Source: Acanthosepion esculentum
Taxonomy: Eukaryota > Mollusca > Cephalopoda > Sepiida > Sepiidae
Assembly: GCA_964036315.1 (NCBI GenBank)
Contig: OZ038479.1
Location: 59,043,746 to 59,107,745, forward strand
Length of the DNA stretch: 64,000 nt
Direction: 5' to 3'
The number at the start of each line of letters is the position of its first letter. The stretch's first letter is position 1. The position numbers and the translations under genes are program-made. This document shows, piece after piece, positions 47,861 through 59,699 of this stretch. The notes under the pieces were generated by a model. That model made no database searches. It was given only the letters and a program-made list of their open reading frames with translations, and was not told where the DNA came from.

Positions 47861-49149
47861 CTGATTTCAACACGGAAGTGTTGAACTAAAAAACATTTTT
47901 AGTACCAAATACTACTCCTCGATTTTCAAGCAAAGGCTACAATTTTCTCTCACTCAAAAAGTTTCTTTGAACTCCATCTTACACCAAACTTCTCATTCTA
48001 CAATACCTTCCTATCGATGAACATTCCTTTCATTGAGATTGACTATTATTTCATGAACTGAAATCTTTTCCTTGAGTTCAGATAAAAAAAACTCTTTTCC
48101 TTGAAAGCCTTAAGCAGTTCAAACTAACAGTTTAAGGTAAATAACTCCTGCTATCTTTAAATATTGAACTTTCAACTATAGAAATTGTTACAAACTGTTT
48201 TATTCCTTTTAATACACATCACCACTACAAATTGGTGATTCCGCATGCAAATGTGTGAGGCAATATTTGATAAGAGAATAACTCGGAAAACATTGTGCAA
48301 CCTTTCTTGTTGAATGTTTCTTCTTCTTGTTTCATATTTTGTGCTATTTTGCATGAATATAAATTAGGCCATTCAGCCTTCCATAGCCCGATGTGCAGGA
48401 AATGTATCTAAGGAGAAAACGGACATGATAAGTACATGACAAATTCAACGTGAACACATTTTTATATAATTCTTTTTAACTACCCAATAATCTTAAAAAT
48501 TTTAAATATTTTCAACATTTTACTATTTTATTGAATTTTAGGGACTTTGGTTTTATGGTCTTACTTACAAAGATGCTTGTTGTGGAAATATAAGAAAATT
48601 CTAAATTTTAAAATTTACCATAGTTATCACTCATGTTTTCTGATAATATCATGTATGGATGTCAGTATTTTCAAAAGATTCAAAATTCTTTTTGAAATCC
48701 TTGTTTTGCTGAATTAATGATTTTTTTTATTCTATGATATTTCTAGAAAGAATTATGAAATTTTTTATCAAACACAAAAGCATACAACAAAACCAATATG
48801 TGACTGTATTTCATTCATTTCCCTAATTTTCTCTTATTCCAGTGTTACGATCAAACAAGTAGCACTAATGCATTCATTGACTTCCCATTAAAAAATGATC
48901 AAGCTTTGTGAAAAACAGTATAAATTTATTTTCTATTTTATATCTAATGATAAATCAAGCCATTGATTTCTCTAACTTGTGAAATTAATTTCACTGATCT
49001 GAATATAAAAAATCATCTTCACTGTATTGATATAAAAAAATATACAAAAATTTATAGATATCAAAATGATTACATTTATTGTTATACATCTTTTTGCAGA
49101 TAGAATCATATGTTGGACAAATTGTGATGGTAAAGCAATTTTGTTTCTT
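47861..49149. other. Noncoding DNA upstream of ZNF-C, probable intron
   Basis: AT-rich sequence with no feature of its own that I can support. By analogy with ZNF-A and ZNF-B it should include the intron before the finger exon. Confidence 0.4.
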
Positions 49150-49258
49150 CTGCATGAGTGAATTAATATTATATAACTAAATGTATCTATTATAATATAG
49201 ACTGCTTTTATATATTATTCACTGCCTCTTAATCTTTTATGCCATTTTTTGTTTACAG
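49150..49258 (+). promoter_or_regulatory. Conserved intron end and splice acceptor, ZNF-C
   Basis: ATGTATCTATTATAATAxAG, TATATTATTCACTGCCTC, a T-rich tract and TTTGTTTACAG end at 49258. This matches the intron ends of ZNF-A and ZNF-B. Confidence 0.7.
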
Positions 49259-49516
49259 ATATTTTGGCAGTACAAAAGTTGTAAACTACTGGTGAGAATT
49301 CCAAGGAAGGAAAAGACTTTCACTTTCCAAGAACTACAGAGAATCATATGCCACAATCTTCATGTGAACGTTATGTATCTACACTTACAAAAGAGAGACA
49401 CTGAACATCAACTATCATACAGTTATGTACTATGAAATATGTGGTTTGATTTTCTTATAAAAACACACTTAGTGTTATATGACAGGAAAAAGGATATATT
49501 AATGTAAATTTTGCTA
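49259..49516 (+). pseudogene. 5' part of the ZNF-C exon with decayed fingers
   Basis: A block near 49360-49395 matches the CVSTFSKAS segment of ZNF-B. Then worn finger words follow in broken frames (MWFDFLIKTHLVL, about 49436-49475). A stop lies at 49502-49504, just before the current reading frame. This is probably 5' UTR now. Confidence 0.55.
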
Positions 49517-50578
49517 ATGTATGTTGTGAAGTCAGACTTAGTAGACAATATGAAACCAAACACAGTAAAGAAACCATATTCTTGTGAAGTGTGTGGATAT
49601 GCACTATCACGTAAATCACAAATGGTGAGGCATATGCGAACACACACTGGAGAGAAACCATATTCTTGTGAAGAGTGTGGGTCTGCATTTTCGTTGAAGT
49701 CAACTTTGGTAAAACATATGCATATACACACTGGAGAGAAGCCTTATTCTTGTGAAGTTTGTGGATCTGCATTTTCACGGAAGTCATATTTGGTGGTCCA
49801 TATGTGTAAACACACTGGAGATAAACCATATTCTTGTGATGTGTGTGGATCTGCATTTTCAGAGAAATCAAGTTTGGTGCGTCATATGCGAACACACACT
49901 GGAGAAAAACCATATTCTTGTGAAGTGTGTGGATCTGCATTTTCAAAGAAATCAAGTTTGGTGCGTCATATGCGAACACACACTGGAGAAAAACCATATT
50001 CTTGTGATATTTGTGGATATGCATTTTCAGATAAGTCAAATCTAGTAGGCCATATGCGAATACACACTGGAGAGAAGCCACATTCTTGTGAAATTTGTGG
50101 ATCTACATTTTCATGTAAATCAAATTTAGTGATTCATGCAAGTACACACATTGGAGAAAAACCATATTCTTGTGAATTTTGTAATTCTGCATTTTCACAG
50201 AAGTCAAGTTTGGTGTACCATATGCGAACACATACTGGAGAGAAACCATATTCCTGTGAAGTTTGTGGATTTGCATTTTCACGGAAGTCATATTTGTTGA
50301 GCCATATACGAACACACACTGGAGAGAAACAATATTCATGTGATATTTGTGGATCTGCATTTTCAGATAAGACAGGATTGGTGTGCCATAGACGAATACA
50401 CACTGGAGAGAAGCCACATTCTTGTGAAGTTTGTAAATCTGCATTTTCACATAAGTCAAATTTGGTACGTCATATGCGAATACACACTAGAGAGAGACCA
50501 TACTCTTGTGATTTCTGTGGATCTGCATTTTTATGGAAGTCAAGTTTGGTGAGACATACGTCTACACACACGAGATAA
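49517..50578 (+). CDS. C2H2 zinc-finger protein ZNF-C, 353 aa
   Basis: This is a predicted nuclear DNA-binding protein with 12 C2H2 fingers, all with complete C-x2-C and H-x3-H ligands, after a leader of about 20 residues (MYVVKSDLVDNMKPNTVKKP). That leader is itself a worn half-finger, matching the [11 protein letters not shown] text upstream of ZNF-A. The first ATG is at 49517; the ATG at 49550 corresponds to the ZNF-A start and is a good alternative. Fingers 4 and 5 (about 49828-49995) are almost identical at DNA level. Finger 7 has a shortened-looking HASTH ligand region and an HIGEKP linker. The final finger (FLWKSSLVRH) is the counterpart of the final finger of ZNF-B. No effector domain. 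The array could contact up to about 36 bp if all fingers bind. Confidence 0.93.
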   Translation: MYVVKSDLVDNMKPNTVKKPYSCEVCGYALSRKSQMVRHMRTHTGEKPYSCEECGSAFSLKSTLVKHMHIHTGEKPYSCEVCGSAFSRKSYLVVHMCKHTGDKPYSCDVCGSAFSEKSSLVRHMRTHTGEKPYSCEVCGSAFSKKSSLVRHMRTHTGEKPYSCDICGYAFSDKSNLVGHMRIHTGEKPHSCEICGSTFSCKSNLVIHASTHIGEKPYSCEFCNSAFSQKSSLVYHMRTHTGEKPYSCEVCGFAFSRKSYLLSHIRTHTGEKQYSCDICGSAFSDKTGLVCHRRIHTGEKPHSCEVCKSAFSHKSNLVRHMRIHTRERPYSCDFCGSAFLWKSSLVRHTSTHTR

Positions 50579-51000
50579 ACTGTTAAATTTTTGAACTTGT
50601 ATTTCCATTAAAGTTATATTTGGGGAGCTGTCTGCATACACGCATTGGAGGCAATATTTGTATGATGTTTGTCGATATGCATGTCAGACATATCAGTCTT
50701 GGTGCATCATGTGGATAAAAACCATATCTTTATACAATTTGAATTTCTGCATTTGCAGGAAATTCAATTTGAGTGTATCATGTAATAAACCATATTCTTA
50801 TGGAGTTTGTGGAAATATGATTAGTCATATTTAATGTCCGATGTGAGATCAGACACTGGATAAAATGATATTCTTGTTAAAACTGTCATGTATTGATTTT
50901 ACTTACTGTAAAATTGAAATAAATATATATGATTATAGACTGGAAAGAAAACATAATTTTGTGAGATATATTGTCTGATTTTTCAATGCTTTCATGGCTG
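50579..51000 (+). pseudogene. Fossil fingers downstream of ZNF-C
   Basis: Past the TAA, finger-like words continue with about 84-nt spacing but many stops: CATTTGCAGGAAATTCAA near 50748 and AAACCATATTCTTATGGAG near 50788. The frame is not open. An AATAAA is at about 50917. Confidence 0.6.
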
Positions 51001-51560
51001 AAAAGGCAATTGTAAACACATCCTGATTATAAATCTTAGTTATGTGAAGTAATAGCTTTACAAATGAATCATTTAAAAATGTGCATGTTAACTTAGAAAC
51101 CATCACTTTTTCATGTTTGTAGATTCATATTTTCACCAAATGTAAGTTTAAAAACCATCTGTGAAATCACAAGTGAAATAAAAGAATCTGTATTTTCATT
51201 GAAATGTGCATCATATTACAAGGAAAAATGTATATTAATTTCATGCAGATTAGTTAAAGCTTTATGCACACAAATGCAATCAGGACAGTTCAGTGTATGA
51301 AAATTTGGGATTCATTGTTTCAATACTTTGCAATGTATTTAATTATGCATGAATGAAAGAAAACCATCTGTTTTTTTTTTTACAGATTCAGGTCAATATA
51401 AATTGATTTATTCCATATAAAGAAAAGACTTTCTGAGGAATATTCAGCATACAAATGGAAATAGAAGTCATTGTATGAATATTTGAATTGTATTGATGAA
51501 TGGAATAAAAACATCAATTTTTTTCTAGGATCATATCAATATGATTTCTGATTCTATATA
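51001..51560 (+). repeat. 3' flank of ZNF-C shared with ZNF-B and fossil locus
   Basis: Positions 51270-51550 repeat the words listed for 35240-35480, then add GGATCATATCAATATGATTT with TCTATATAAA. The latter is also found in the minus-strand fossil near 60250-60300. Confidence 0.7.
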
Positions 51561-53199
51561 AACACTATATTATCTGATGAATGTTGTAAAACTATCTCAG
51601 CCAGAATTTGACCTCTGCTTGATGATTCCATTTTTTATTGTTTTCACTTGGACCACAGAACCTTTGTTTTTTTGTTTTTTTTAGTGTAATGAAGGTTCTA
51701 CAATTATTAACATTTTTTCTACATGAATCAGACAGTGGTATCTTTTTTCAATCTTAGTATTACTGTATATAACCGAGACTCCCTCAGCTATGCTTATTTA
51801 CAAGGTTATAAAAATGTGAACCAAGTACAATGTGATATTTATTATTTACCATTTTATGAAGATTTTTTTATCTTTTTATAAAGAAATAAACTTGAAAAAT
51901 CTTTTTATTCAAAAATTTATAAAAAATTTACAAAATTATCAAAATGTGGAAAACTACAATGCAATGTCTATTATTTACCATTTTATAAATAAATAACTGA
52001 AAACAATGAGAAAATGTCATCAAAGTTTAACATTTTCAATTCTTCAAACATCTTTATTAAGTTAAAAATATTCTTTTGTCATCATCAAATGGAAGAATTG
52101 CAAAATTGCACTGAAATATAATTTTTTCAAAAATAAATATTCATTGTAATCAGAAAGAAAATAATGTTTACCAATTTTCCACAAAAATAATTTTGGAATT
52201 GAATTATTTTTGTAAGATTTCAAGATAACTAATCAACATGTTCTGGTCTAATATCACATAATTTTTTTATTTGAATAACTTATGGATTTTTCTTTATAAA
52301 AATATATTAAATATTTGTCATGCACCCACCCAATTTTAAAGGTTTTCACCAAGCATCTATCTAGATAGTACTGAATGACCAAAAAGAAGAATTTCCACAA
52401 ATACTTCTAATAAAATATATTATTTAGTATACAATTAGATCATTAATGAATGCTGAAAATTTCATTCAAAATTGAATAATTCCCTGATTTTCATAGATTT
52501 TTAAAATAGAGTAGAACGTGTTTTTTGTTTTGCTTTGCTTTTGAAAAAAGGGCTGCATTTTAGTGGAATCTAAAGAAAACATGCATAGCAATGAGCAATG
52601 TCTTTCTTTTTATTTTGCTGCATTGGCCATTGTCTTTATTTTTTTTTTTTTTTTTGTCAGAAATGATTATTTATGCTAGTGATGTTTATTGTGCATAATT
52701 AAATTTCGGCAAATTAACATTTGCACCCACAAAAAACACTGTTTCAAAATGAGTTTTTCTGTTGACAACATTATTACTGTATACTAGTGAAACTCTCATG
52801 GCAATGTCTATTTAAAAGATTATAAAATTATGTGAACAAAATACCTTGTATTTATTATTTACCATTTTATAAAGATTTATTATCGTTTCATAGCAAAATA
52901 AATTTGAAGAAAAATCTTTTTGTTCAAAACTACAAAATTATCAAAATATGTCAACCAAGTACTATTTAGTATTTACCATTTTATAAATAAGCAACTATGA
53001 AAATAAATTTTTTATTCATAATTTTATATCTATTAACTATAAGACAAGAAAGTTTAAATAAACATGATCTTTTAGAACATTATTTTCTTCTCAAATTTTT
53101 TTATATTCCAGATTACTTGTTTTAATTTTCCAATTTTTTTTTTTATAATTGTGATCTACAATCAAGGATGCCTAATCAGTATAAATCCAAAACCTGAAA
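51561..53199. other. AT-rich noncoding DNA
   Basis: Three stretches (about 51800-52000, 52790-52950, 52950-53000) repeat TATTATTTACCATTTTATAAA with AAAATTATCAAAA, an internal dispersed or tandem duplication. No gene. Confidence 0.45.
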
Positions 53200-54527
53200 C
53201 TTTTTTTTAATCATTTCACCCCAAGTAAGACAATTAAGCCACTATGACACAAAGGATTAATGACTGTAAAAGAATAAAAAAGAAAGACATGATTGAGGAG
53301 TGAAAACAAAGATGAATCAAGGAGACAGTAAATAACAATTGTCATTGCATTTAAATTTTCGAAGGTCAAAGGTGAATGGAAAACAAGAAACCAGAAGAGA
53401 TTTCCACAAGCAAGAACTGTCAGAAAAACTGTTAGCAAAGAACATATGGTTACATCTAGTCTATTCAACTGTAACATGATGAGACTTTGTTGCCAATCTA
53501 GTAATGTGCTTAAATTTATAAAGTATAGGTACCATATAGCAAAGTTCATCAGAATAATTACAATGAAAGTATTTATTTATAGAAAAGGCACAGGGAAGCT
53601 ACATTATGGTGGTGGGAATAGAACTGAAGCTGGAATGCCAGGTCAGGACCAATAAAATCTCTAAATATATAGCAGGAGCAACATACCATATGTATGCAGC
53701 AATATTTGAAGCATGTACAAATGGTAGACTTAGAAATATGTAAAATAGATTCTGGGGAGAAAAATTGTCTAGCACGACACATTGAAACAACTTTCCTGGC
53801 ATCAGACCTAGCAATTGATTCAATATAATCTTTCCACTTCATATCAGCAGAAAACATCCTGAGAAGGTACAATGTGTCATTTTCCCTGGGGTTAGCATCA
53901 GCCATGCTGATGGAAGGCAGAAAGGGATCTCAGATGATTAATAGAAAGTTGTTTTGTTTTGGAGGCATTAAAATTAGTACAACATTCCTTGCCCAGCAGA
54001 TTTTAGGTAACTTTTGAGATCAGCTGCCAATCTGACCGTATCGAACCAATCAGGCTTACTATTAAGACAGGAGTAAGTAGTTGTGTCATCAGCTTAGATA
54101 CCAATTTGAAAGTTGAAGCTATCAGGAAGGGAATTGGTGAAATTTAAGAACAATGTAGGTTTAAGGTTAGATCTCTAGGGAATACCTGCATTAATGCAAG
54201 AAGATCGAGAGATTTGCAGCCATTCAGGACACATTTCATTATGTGATTTGATAAAAACTGAATCAGTTCAAAACTTCATTTAGAAATACCATAACTTTTC
54301 AACTTGTGAAGAAGGTTTGTATGCCAAACCCGTCAAATGCCTTCAAGATGTCCAAAGCAACCGCCCGAGCTTCACCATCCTTATCTAAAGCTTGACAGAA
54401 TCTTTCAGGAATAATCGTTAATACATCAGCAGTTGTCCTAGAGAAGAGGAAGCCATATTGCTTATCCGAAAAAAGAACTTGTGGTATGAAGTGATTAACC
54501 AGTTCAAAGTTGATTAAGGCCTTTAGT
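53200..54527 (-). pseudogene. LINE reverse transcriptase, C-terminal half, dead
   Basis: Minus-strand words in order: VLTIIPERFCQALDKDGEAR with AVALDILKAFDGF (motif A), NSLPDS-like text, MKWKDYIESIARSDARKV, FFSPESILHISKSTI, and the NVASLCLFYK segment. They end at a T-run on the plus strand (53201-53208) that is the A-tail. The family is a Jockey/CR1-like non-LTR element; the catalytic YADD site is not readable and stops are frequent. The copy cannot be active. Together with 54806-55480 it is one element split by a SINE. Confidence 0.85.
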
Positions 54528-54798
54528 CAGTCAGTTATGTGGCGATCATGTATCTTTCGATACATGACTGACGAGGCAGATTTTTTCCTGCAGTAGGTTG
54601 CCATTTCTTTCTGCGGTAGACCAGTTGCCATCCAACGCTATAGAGCCCAGTCTGTCCTGTTATTTACCCATAGATGGGGGTAGAAGATGATTCATACCTT
54701 TCCTAAGGGTATTAGTGTGTAAGTGAATATAATGGATTCAACTGGAATTCAAACTCAGCTCTCTGATTCTTCAATCCGAGCTGCTATCCATTACTCCA
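54528..54798 (-). mobile_element. tRNA-derived SINE inserted in the LINE
   Basis: On the minus strand it starts TGGAGTAATGGATAGCAGC (A box, about 54780-54798) and has GAGTTTGAATTCC (B box, about 54740-54755), spaced like a tRNA gene. It is flanked by CTTTAGT at 54521-54527 and 54799-54805. Removing it and one duplicate rejoins the LINE reading GKVLK to ALINFELVNHF. The body of about 190 nt is unique in this window. Confidence 0.85.
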
Positions 54799-54805
54799 CT
54801 TTAGT

Positions 54806-55480
54806 ACTTTGCCAAAAAGAGGTAGATCAGATGGTTCACAAGAGTTCTTAAAGACTAAAACTATAGAAGAGAGTTTCCAACAAGCAGTAATTAACCAGGC
54901 ATTTATTATAAAGTTTAGAGAGAACTGGGGCCAGTTCAGGAGCACATTTCTTAATGACTGTCGTAGAGATATATTATCAGGTCCACATGCTTAGTAGGGA
55001 TCCAATTTAGAGATGGAAAGAGTTATATGTATATCACTAAACAGACACTCAGTCCAAACTGGAAAATCAGGTAATGATACTCCAGATCAGTTAAGAGTAG
55101 AATTGAGTGCTGAGGGGAGGGATTTAACATACTCTTACAGAGTCAACAGTAATTGCTAGAACCAAAGTTGTTAGAAACTATATGGTGCCACATTCTAGCA
55201 GCAAACAGACTTAGTCCCTTCAAAGACATGTTCACAATTATTACATGCAGACACAAATAGGTGTCTGTTGTGATCAGAACTGTCATGCTGATATAACTGG
55301 AAGAAATGAATGTAGAGAGAGCCATTTTTATAATGTCAGAAATTTTGTCTAATATGTTGCAGTCCTGAGAATGAGAGCAATAAAGGAGAAAAAGAAAGCT
55401 AACAGAGTACAATAACAAAAGTCAAAAACACATGAAAGAATCATCTGGGAACTCAAGAGACAATTCCCTTGTCATTGGAA
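54806..55480 (-). pseudogene. LINE reverse transcriptase, N-terminal half, dead
   Basis: The minus strand shows SLPDFPVWTECL, ACGPDNIS, KKCAPELAPVLSKLYNKC, ACWKLSSIVLVFKNS and LFGKVLK. These are the finger-region blocks that precede motif A in Jockey/CR1-like reverse transcriptases. Frameshifts occur between each block. The upstream limit is uncertain. Confidence 0.75.
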
Positions 55481-56383
55481 GATTTTCGTGGATATAAACA
55501 CCAATGTATTCTCAAATATAAGGAAAAATAAGATAACTTTGAACAGTGGGTAGTGATAGAAGAATTTTAATTAGTTTTGTAAAGATATTTAGAGACCCTT
55601 TCAAGAGAAAAGATTCTACACTGCAGAAATTGGAATGGATACCATGAATATTGGAGAAAGAAGGGTTGAGTGGGCAGGTGATTTTTTTTAATTTATTGGT
55701 TTCTCATATTTCTTTTCGTTGTACCTGTTATAATAGGATTTTGTTTTAAGAAGAAAAAATGATGATGTTGTCAATGACAATACAGACTAGCCCGGATGTG
55801 ACTTTGACTAAAAGATACTGTGGCCTCAGGGTTGTTGCCCGCCAGAAATACATTCAGAGAAACCAACCCATGAACGACACGGCACTAAAAATACCCCGAT
55901 ATTATGCAACTGTTGATCAGAAAAACCTCTCTAAGCACTACCAAGGATAGCAGGCTACTTCCTACCAGTTATATGCAGCAATCAGAAATTTGCCAAACCT
56001 GTACCCTCATAATGAAGAGTCACAGACACTGGTCGTTCAAATTAACACAAAGTTAAGACAATTAAATTATTATGGCCATGTAAGAAGGAACTAAAAAAAC
56101 ATATCATTAACAGGAAACAAGCGATAAACTACTCTTGTTCAATAAACATGGAAGAAGTGTGGGCCAGGTGATAGGAAAGTCTATCTACTACTATTAACCT
56201 GTCCACAGCACTGGATGCTGGACGATTTTATCAAGACACCATCTCTAAGAAGGTTGCTGAATAGGGTTAGTAATCATGCTCTCTGCAAAGTTTGTGCGTC
56301 AATTATTATTTGTTTTATTTTTAATTTAAAAGAAAAGCTTTATTTTATTATTTAATTTGTTTTAAGGGTTAATCAACAAATAA
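55481..56383. other. Noncoding gap between two retroelements
   Basis: Positions 55759-55950 hold a 63-codon plus-strand frame with no recognised family; later text contains NYYGHVRRN. It may be a worn retroelement fragment. I do not call a gene. Confidence 0.35.
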
Positions 56384-57763
56384 AAGAAAATCTAGGGTTG
56401 AAACTTTGGATTAATACCAAAGTAACAAACTGGTTTACTGATATCAAAGATAAAACAAACTGTACACTAATGCAGTTTGATATTGAAGATTACTATCAGT
56501 CAATATCGAAAGAACTTTTCATAAATGCGATGAACCTTGCTACCCAGTACACGGACGTAACAGAAGAAGAAAAGAGCATTATTATAAATGCGAAAAAATC
56601 AGTACTAATACATAAATAAGGGTGAGCAATGGATAAAAAGTTCTTATGACCACTTTGACATTACAATGGGATCACTAGACTCTGCTGAGTCTTCTGACCT
56701 TATAGGTATTTTTATATTATATGATCTTACAGTATATTGTGAAATTTAATATAACTGAAATGGATTGTACAGAGACGATGGACTTATGGTTATAAAGAAC
56801 TTTACAAACTTTAAAATCGATAAAATAAGAAAGATATTATATAGAGAATTTAAATGCCTGAACTTAAAAATTATTGTAAGCACTAAATCGAAAAAGGTGA
56901 ATTTCCTTGATATAATATTAGATTTAATGAAAAATGTGTACATACCTTATAAAAAAACCAATATTAATCTTTTGCATATACACCCTAAATCTAATCATCC
57001 TCCATCTATAATTAAGAAAAACCTTTATCTACCGAAAAGAGAATAAGTACAAATTCAGCAAATGAGAAGATTATCTATGAATATATTAATTTCTATAATA
57101 AAGCTCTAAAAGATAGTGGCTACAAAATCCCAAAACTAACTTACATAAAAAATGAAAATGGAAAGCATAGAAAAAACAGAAGTAGAGAAATAATTTGGTA
57201 TACACTTCCATACAACAAAATGATAAAGAACAAATTAGGACAAAAATTCCTTGCATTAATCGTTAAACATTTTCCTAAAGATAGTAAACTCAGTACTATT
57301 TTCAATAAAAAATACCCTAAAATTAAGTTACAGTTGTACTGAAAACTTAGAAAAAATTATTAAGAATCATAATGCTAATATCTTGAATAAACACTTAGTC
57401 CAAGACCAAAGGAATTTAGACAGTATAATAATAATAATAATAATAATAATAAGAGATGAAGATAAACAAAAATTATGTAACTGCAGAAATCCTCATAACT
57501 GTCCTCTCAATAATAAATGTCGCACTGAATCATTAGTGTACCACTGCAATATCTCATCTATTGAGGATCCAGACAGTGTAAAAGTCTACATTGGAGGCAC
57601 AAGACATGAGTTCAAGAAACAGTTCAAGCAACATCAAAGTCCTTTTAGGATAAATAAATACCGAAATCAGACATCCCTATTGAAATATTTCTGGCACTTA
57701 AAAGAAACCAATAAAACACCCCTTGTCAATATGATTGAATTCCCCCATATCCTTAGAAACTAA
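56384..57763 (+). pseudogene. Reverse transcriptase with GIY-YIG-like end, second family
   Basis: Plus-strand pieces in order: LWINTKVTNWFTDIKD; QFDIEDYYQSIS (motif A, about 56476); FDITMGSLDSAE; YRDDGLMVI (motif C, 56768 on, both Asp kept); STKSKKVNFLDIILDL; SNHPPSIIKKNLY. Then a Cys cluster CNCRNPHNCPLNNKC (about 57479-57523) and VYIGGTRHEFKKQFKQHQ, a GIY-YIG-type nuclease start, ending near 57763. At least three frameshifts or stops lie between, so it is inactive, though the last 126 codons are open. I place it among Penelope-like or related GIY-YIG retroelements, in a family distinct from the 37-kb element. Confidence 0.82.
57424..57451. repeat. (ATA)n within the GIY-YIG frame
   Basis: About nine ATA units encode a run of Ile just upstream of the Cys cluster. 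It is in frame with the nuclease part. Confidence 0.9.
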
Positions 57764-57952
57764 TATTATGAATGTATGTGCTTATAAAACTCAATAAATT
57801 TAAAAATAAGTTATTCCAAAATTCGCTTGGAAATGAAACAGAATTAGGGACTTTAATTTAATTCTATAATTGAATTTGAAGTGTTTATTTTCTGTTTTTA
57901 AGACATGGTAATTCCTGTGTAGCGATGGAATCATATTTTTAAATTAGTAAAT

Positions 57953-58018
<66 letters not shown>

Positions 58019-59395
58019 TAAAAACATCTGTGGGTAAGTAATCGAAGTAGATACTATTAATACAAAATCTTAAAACTGATTCACAAAAGAGAACTCAATA
58101 TAATTTTTATTATAGAGCATATAAGTGATTTACAATTAATGAGAGGTAAACAATTTACCTCATAAAGATGATCATTTCGTCCATGGGAAAGTCTAACGTA
58201 AAACACCCTGCCTGTTGCAGCTATGCTCTGTCTCCCCGATGGTTCTGGGCGAAAAAGAAATCCGCCCGATCTTCCCCCGGTGAAGTGATGGAACCCCCAC
58301 TATTCGCCACGTTGTGAATTCTTGATCCGAACAGCAGTGTATCGGTCTCCCCAGAACGGTCTGGTGGGAAGGGGAGGAAATGGCTGGGTATTACGCTGAA
58401 AGGAAATCACTATCCATGCAGAAAATGTTCTTGTCGTAACCGCAAAACATGAAAAAGAAAAAATAAGCAAATCTTTCGGTTCCTGTACAAAGAGCCTTTT
58501 AAGGCCACTGTTTTTATGTCACTACCGAAGAATTTACACGAGTACAGAATGTTGTAACGAGGTTCACTCGCTTGGGGTCGGAAGTGACAGAGAGAGAGTA
58601 GGAAAAATTCTGCCTAAATAATTTCAGCTGATCTAAGGGAAGTAATTCGGGGATCTTCGTCGGAGCGTGTAATTATAGCAGTTTGCTTTCTCAGCTTTGT
58701 TGGCAAAATTAACTGGTTTCCTTCAGGGTCTATTTCTACTTCTGGGTTCGGATCGGACCTTTTTGGCACGTGACAACCAACCAACCAGACCAGCAAATTC
58801 CAACAAGCCGTCTCTTCCGCGTTCTGCCGCGTCATAAGAGCCACTCTGTTCTCTCCCCGGTTCTTCGATCCGATCTGATCTGGTCTCTGGTCCCCTCTAT
58901 CTAACTCAAGCGTGCAGGCCGCTTATATAGAGAGAGGCGGAGCTAAACAACTTCTAGGCACCTCCCACAAATTTTAATATGCAAATCGCCTTGACCACCA
59001 TGCAAGTTTTTCTGCTCTCCGAAACTCCGCGGGAAACGACTTCTCAAATGGTACTAAAAATGAATTCGGGCTCCCTGCCGGGTTTTCCGTAGACATCATC
59101 TACTTGAGTTTTTCCAAAACCACTTATCTCATCTGGTTGATGTCCGTGTGTTATACCACCCAAAAGTCCAATTCGCCATTTATCATAAACTTTACTTTAA
59201 CGAACCCGTCTCTTAATCACTCTGGAATTATTACATTTAATTAACTAATAAATCAACCCCAGAAACAATTATTAAAAAGAAGAAAAAAAAACTTATTTCT
59301 GGAATTACCCCGGAATCCCTTCCACCCAAGTAATTAGCACCTTCATCCTAATTCTTTAGCAATGTTGATTACTAAATACACCTCGGGAGTGGGGG

Positions 59396-59436
<41 letters not shown>

Positions 59437-59699
59437 GTCACAAAAGTAGTTTTTCCCCTGGACTTATCAATGCAAATACATTTACTAATATTTACTTTTC
59501 ATTTTAGTAAATGTATTTGAAATGAATAGAAAATAGAATTTGATTTTATGTTTCAGAAATAATTAATTATGTCAGTGGATTTTATTAAACATTTTACATA
59601 AGCAATATCTTATTATATATAAAAAATTTTTAGTGAGCTGTTTATTATTGCAACTTAAAATTAGAAAACACAGCTTCAATATTCGGTGGTGAAGGACCA
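57764..59699. other. Intergenic DNA with a promoter-like island
   Basis: It holds (TA)n at 57959-58016 and (CT)n at 59398-59434. Between them, 58180-59110 is GC-richer. On the minus strand it has a CTATATAAGCGG TATA box (about 58921-58932) and a following GA/CT-rich leader. This looks like an LTR or promoter in minus orientation, but ends with a duplication were not found. Confidence 0.45.

Noticed and set aside
49455..50081. 208-codon antisense open frame through ZNF-C (and similar antisense frames at 33802-34354 and 766-1720)
   Set aside because: They are mirror images of the 84-nt finger repeat, rich in repeated [13 protein letters not shown] words. Finger codons rarely give stops on the opposite strand, so openness is expected by composition.
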